From Apodemus sylvaticus (Eukaryota; Chordata; Mammalia; Rodentia; Muridae), in the NCBI RefSeq assembly GCF_947179515.1, contig NC_067495.1, positions 136,271,655 through 136,335,654 on the forward strand: DNA of 64,000 nt. The letters run 5' to 3'. A program made the translations under genes and the position numbers. This document shows positions 61,063 through 64,000 of the stretch, piece after piece. Numbering within the stretch: the stretch's first letter is position 1; the number at the start of each line of letters is the position of its first letter. Under the pieces are notes generated by a model. The model was not told the DNA's origin. It saw only the letters and a list, made by a program, of their open reading frames with translations, and searched no databases.

Positions 61063-61122
61063 CTCTCTCTCCCTCTCCCTCTCTCCCTCTCCCTCTCCCT
61101 CTCCCTCCCTCTCCCTCCCTCT

Positions 61123-61196
<74 letters not shown>
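61063..61196. repeat. (CTCCCT)n(CT)n polypyrimidine tract
   Basis: 134 bp of pure pyrimidine on the plus strand: CTCCCT-type units (to about 61128), then a nearly pure CT run, with a GTGTG end. Long frames through it (for example minus 60974-61309) encode only Arg/Glu or Ser/Leu repeats and are artefacts. Confidence 0.98.
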
Positions 61197-61716
61197 GTGT
61201 GTATATGCTTGAGAGAAAGGGAGGAGTAGAAGGGAATCCTAAGAGCAACATATTTGAGATAAAAAAATCTAAAAATTATTGATACATTTTTCACTTCTTT
61301 CCTCTCCATATGTGAAAATTCTTTATATTATTTTCATGTTTTTATTGGATCTTGACAGTCTATGAAGAAAAGCATGGCTCTATTAAATTTAAAATACACA
61401 AAAATTAAAAACTTACATAAAATGCACTATGAAAAGATGACTTTTTATGCAGAGATTAGTTTAACTGAAAGAATTTGCATTAACAATAAAATAAATAAAT
61501 AACAAATGCTTTTATAATAGCACAACATTTAGCATTTTAAAAATTGGTCAAATTACATGAGAAACAGTTTTCAGGATATTAAGCCCTTCTCAAATACAAT
61601 CTTAATAATAAAAAATATCAAGGTAGAGAGGAGTATAATATAAGTGGTATCTTCTCATATTAAAGGTACACTTGTTATATGACCCTACGACTATACTTTT
61701 GGAGAATTACAACACA
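61197..61716. other. No recognised feature
   Basis: AT-rich unique sequence flanking an L1 insertion. Confidence 0.4.
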
Positions 61717-61732
61717 GAAATTACTTATTTTA
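61717..61732. repeat. Target-site duplication (left) of 1-kb L1
   Basis: The 16-mer gaaattacttatttta is repeated exactly at 62755-62770. Confidence 0.97.
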
Positions 61733-62754
61733 TTTATTTTTTTATTGTTATTTTTTTTATTCGATATAATTTATTTACATTTCAAATGATTTCCCCTTTT
61801 CTAGCTCCCCCCCACTCCCCGAAAGTCCCGTAAGCCCCCTTCTCTTCCCCTGTCCTCCCTCCCACCCCTTCCCAGTTCCCCGTTCTGGTTTTGCCAAATA
61901 CTGTTTCACTGAGTTTTTCCAGAACCAGGGACCACTCCTGCTTTCTTCTTGTATCTCATTTGATGTGTGGATTATGTTTTGGGTATTCCAGTTTTCTAGG
62001 TTAATAACCACTTATTAGTGAGTGCATACCATGATTCACCTTTTGAGTCTGGGTTACCTCACTTAGTATGATGTTCTCTAGCTCCATCCATTTGCCTAAG
62101 AATTTCATGAATTCATTGTTTCTAATGGCTGAATAGTACTCCATTGTGTAGATATACCACATTTTTTGCATCCACTCTTCTGTTGAGGGATACCTGGGTT
62201 CTTTCCAGCATCTGGCAATTATAAATAGGGCTGCTATGAACATAGTAGAGCATGTATCCTTATTACATGGTGGGGAATCCTCTGGGTATATGACCAGGAG
62301 TGGTATAGCAGGATCTTCTGGAAGTGAGGTGCCCAGTTTTCAGAGGAACCGCCAGACTGCTTTCCAGAGTGGTTGTACCAATTTGCAACCCCACCAGCAG
62401 TGGAGGAGTGTTCCTCTTTCTCTGCACCCTCTCCAACACCTTCTGTCTCCTGAATTTTTAATCTTAGCCATTCTGACTGGTGTAAGATGAAATCTTAGGG
62501 TTGTTTTGATTTGCATTTCCCTAATGACTAATGAAGTTGAGCATTTTTTAAGATGCTTCTCCGCCATCCGAAGTTCTTCAGGTGAGAATTCTTTGTTTAA
62601 CTCTGTACCCCATTTTTTAATAGGGTTGTTCGGTTTTCTGGAGTCTAACTTCTTGAGTTCTTTATATATATTGGATATTAGCCCTCTATCTGATGTAGGA
62701 TTGGTGAAGATCTTTTCCCAATTTGTTGGTTGCCAATCTGTCCTCTTGATGGTG
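61733..62754 (-). mobile_element. Young 5'-truncated L1, antisense (1.0 kb)
   Basis: Antisense A-tail (interrupted T run at 61733-61761), 3' UTR and the C-terminal third of ORF2, truncated in the 'TNRQPTNW' region at 62754. Nearly identical to the 3' ends at 6275-12191 and 56939-57373. It keeps a perfect target duplication, so it belongs to the same recent wave. Confidence 0.97.
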
Positions 62755-62770
62755 GAAATTACTTATTTTA
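62755..62770. repeat. Target-site duplication (right) of 1-kb L1
   Basis: Exact partner of 61717-61732. Confidence 0.97.
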
Positions 62771-63569
62771 AAAATTATAATTGATTCTAAATCTTATTAA
62801 GTTAGAGAATACCTAATTTAAATGGCCTCATAAAAATTATTTGGAAGGGAATAATCAATCACTAGCGGTTACATTTTATATAGTTCTTGTATCATATTTG
62901 TAATATATTATTATTAAGACATAGAACACAAAATTTGCTAGGAATTAAGAGAGAAAATAAGGGAAGATTATAGCAGCAATGGAAACTCTTGCATATAATG
63001 GAATAAGGTTATTGCAGTACAGCTTATAGGAGACAATATGTAGTGTGTAAGCACAGAATCACATGCATATACACAGCTGAGTAGATGCAAACTGTGAAGT
63101 TTTAATGATTTTGATACTTCACTATAGATATATAAGCTCTTAATATTGTAAGAGGCTTATACATATCTTCTGGATTATATACTTATATATATTATAAAAC
63201 AAACACTTCAGTATAGTAGGCAGAAGTTCTGATAATTGGAATGACAAGATAAGCTACTTCAGAGTGGTTGTCATAGGGTACTTAAAGCCTTATTGGGAAG
63301 GACACTAGTTTCCATGTATCTCACCCACTCACCCTATTGAATGAGCATAGCAATTTCTATGTCTTTGATATTTATCTTTAGAGTCATGGTCTCTAGAGCA
63401 TCTCCATCTTCACATCTGGACTTCATACTTAGCTCTAAGAGGAGCTTGTGGGAATTCAAAGGGTACAGTCTCCCAGACTTTCTCATGGACCTCACTTCTA
63501 TCAAGAGTATCAACATTTATCAAATTACCTATCATTGGCTACAGCACCCAGAACCAGATATGTGTGTTT
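62771..63569. other. No recognised feature
   Basis: Unique AT-rich sequence; open frames at 63334-63595 lie on both strands and have no support. Confidence 0.45.
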
Positions 63570-63750
63570 TAATTTTCTTTCTATTGCTGTCATAAAAGCA
63601 TCTATAATGGAGTAGGAAAGGGTTTATGTTATCGTACAGTCCATCATGAAGGAAAGTCACAGCAGGCAAGTAGGGCAAGAAGTAAAGCAGAAAGCAAGAA
63701 GGGGTGCTACTTCCTGGCTTGTTCCTCAAGGCTTGCTAGCCTGCTTTCTT
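63570..63750 (-). repeat. Rodent medium-reiteration repeat, copy 4 (antisense, interrupted)
   Basis: 'ctttctattgctgtcataaa', 'aggaaagggtttatgttatc', 'ggggtgctacttcctggctt', 'cttgctagcctgctttctt' follow the same family order as 12888-13285. The copy is cut short where an L1 tail begins. Confidence 0.8.
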
Positions 63751-63763
63751 TCTTTTTTAAAAA

Positions 63764-64000
63764 TTTTTTCTTTCTTTTTTATGGGATATTTTCTTTATTT
63801 ACATTTCAAATGTTATCCCTTTTCTAGATTTTTCCCCTAGAGATCTCCTATACCATCCCCCATGCTCCTGCTTCTATGATGGAGTTCCCCTACCCACCCA
63901 CTCCTGCCTCCCCACCCTGGAATTCCTCTACACTGGGGCATTGAGCCTAACAAGACCAAGGGCCTCTCTTCCCATTGATACTTGACAAGGCCATCCTATG
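63764..64000 (-). mobile_element. L1 3' UTR, antisense, running off the window
   Basis: A T-rich tail complement is followed by 'gatattttctttatttacattt', 'tgttatcccttttctagat', 'ctcctgcctccccaccctgg', 'acactggggcattgagcct', the antisense 3' UTR of a different (standard Mus/Lx-like) L1 subfamily. The element continues beyond 64000, so its length and type are unknown. Confidence 0.93.

Noticed and set aside
60974..61309. Overlapping long frames on both strands near the CT tract
   Set aside because: They encode Arg-Glu or Ser-Leu repeats from low-complexity DNA, not proteins.
1..64000. CRISPR arrays, tRNA/rRNA genes, operons, prophage or other prokaryotic systems
   Set aside because: None seen. 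The repeat content, splice-like signals and base composition are those of a rodent nuclear genome.

Overview
The window is nuclear DNA from a murine rodent, most likely Mus or a close relative. The evidence is the repeat content: B1, B2/B3 and B4 SINEs, several generations of rodent LINE-1 (including Lx-type 3' UTRs), rodent medium-reiteration and LTR-like repeats, and long dinucleotide and tetranucleotide microsatellites. Mammal-wide MIR, L2 and L1M fossils lie between them. The species call rests on family recognition without any database search. No prokaryotic, organellar or complete cellular gene was seen.

Layout. From 1 to 6.2 kb: old rodent repeats, a B2, a B3 and B1s, CA/TG tracts, and a striking 66-bp alternating purine-pyrimidine palindrome at 496-561. 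From 6.26 to 12.2 kb: a nearly full-length sense LINE-1 with a 13-bp target-site duplication. Its 401-codon ORF1 is intact, but its ORF2 is broken by several frameshifts and stop codons. From 12.7 to 13.5 kb: a local duplication around a rodent repeat. From 13.5 to 25.7 kb: mostly unique or ancient sequence with MIR/L2 remnants and one good candidate minus-strand coding exon (18124-18369). From 25.8 to 27.05 kb: an L1 3' end and a nearly identical 0.24-kb local duplication. From 29.5 to 32.45 kb: an antisense Lx-type L1 3' UTR split by a younger antisense L1. From 33.3 to 34.3 kb: a sense L1 3' UTR. From 35.0 to 37.0 kb: LTR-like and medium repeats, then an ancient mammalian L1M 3' end. From 37 to 47 kb: mainly unique sequence with B1/B4 copies, MIR/L2 and a second candidate minus-strand exon (44389-44507). 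From 47.5 to 48.6 kb: a 5'-inverted, internally deleted L1. From 48.6 to 56 kb: mostly unique, with a GATA microsatellite, a MIR and a B3. From 56.9 to 59.0 kb: a textbook 5'-inverted (twin-primed) L1 with target-site duplication. From 61.7 to 62.8 kb: a young 1-kb antisense L1 with a perfect 16-bp duplication. From 63.57 kb to the end: a rodent repeat interrupted by an antisense L1 that runs off the window.

Functionally this looks like a gene-poor intergenic region or a large intron. The only hints of a host gene are the two candidate minus-strand exons. Their reading phases are compatible with splicing to each other across 26 kb, but I could not recognise the protein. Most biological interest lies in the LINE-1 history: a defective element with an intact ORF1, two inversion events, two nestings and several small local duplications.
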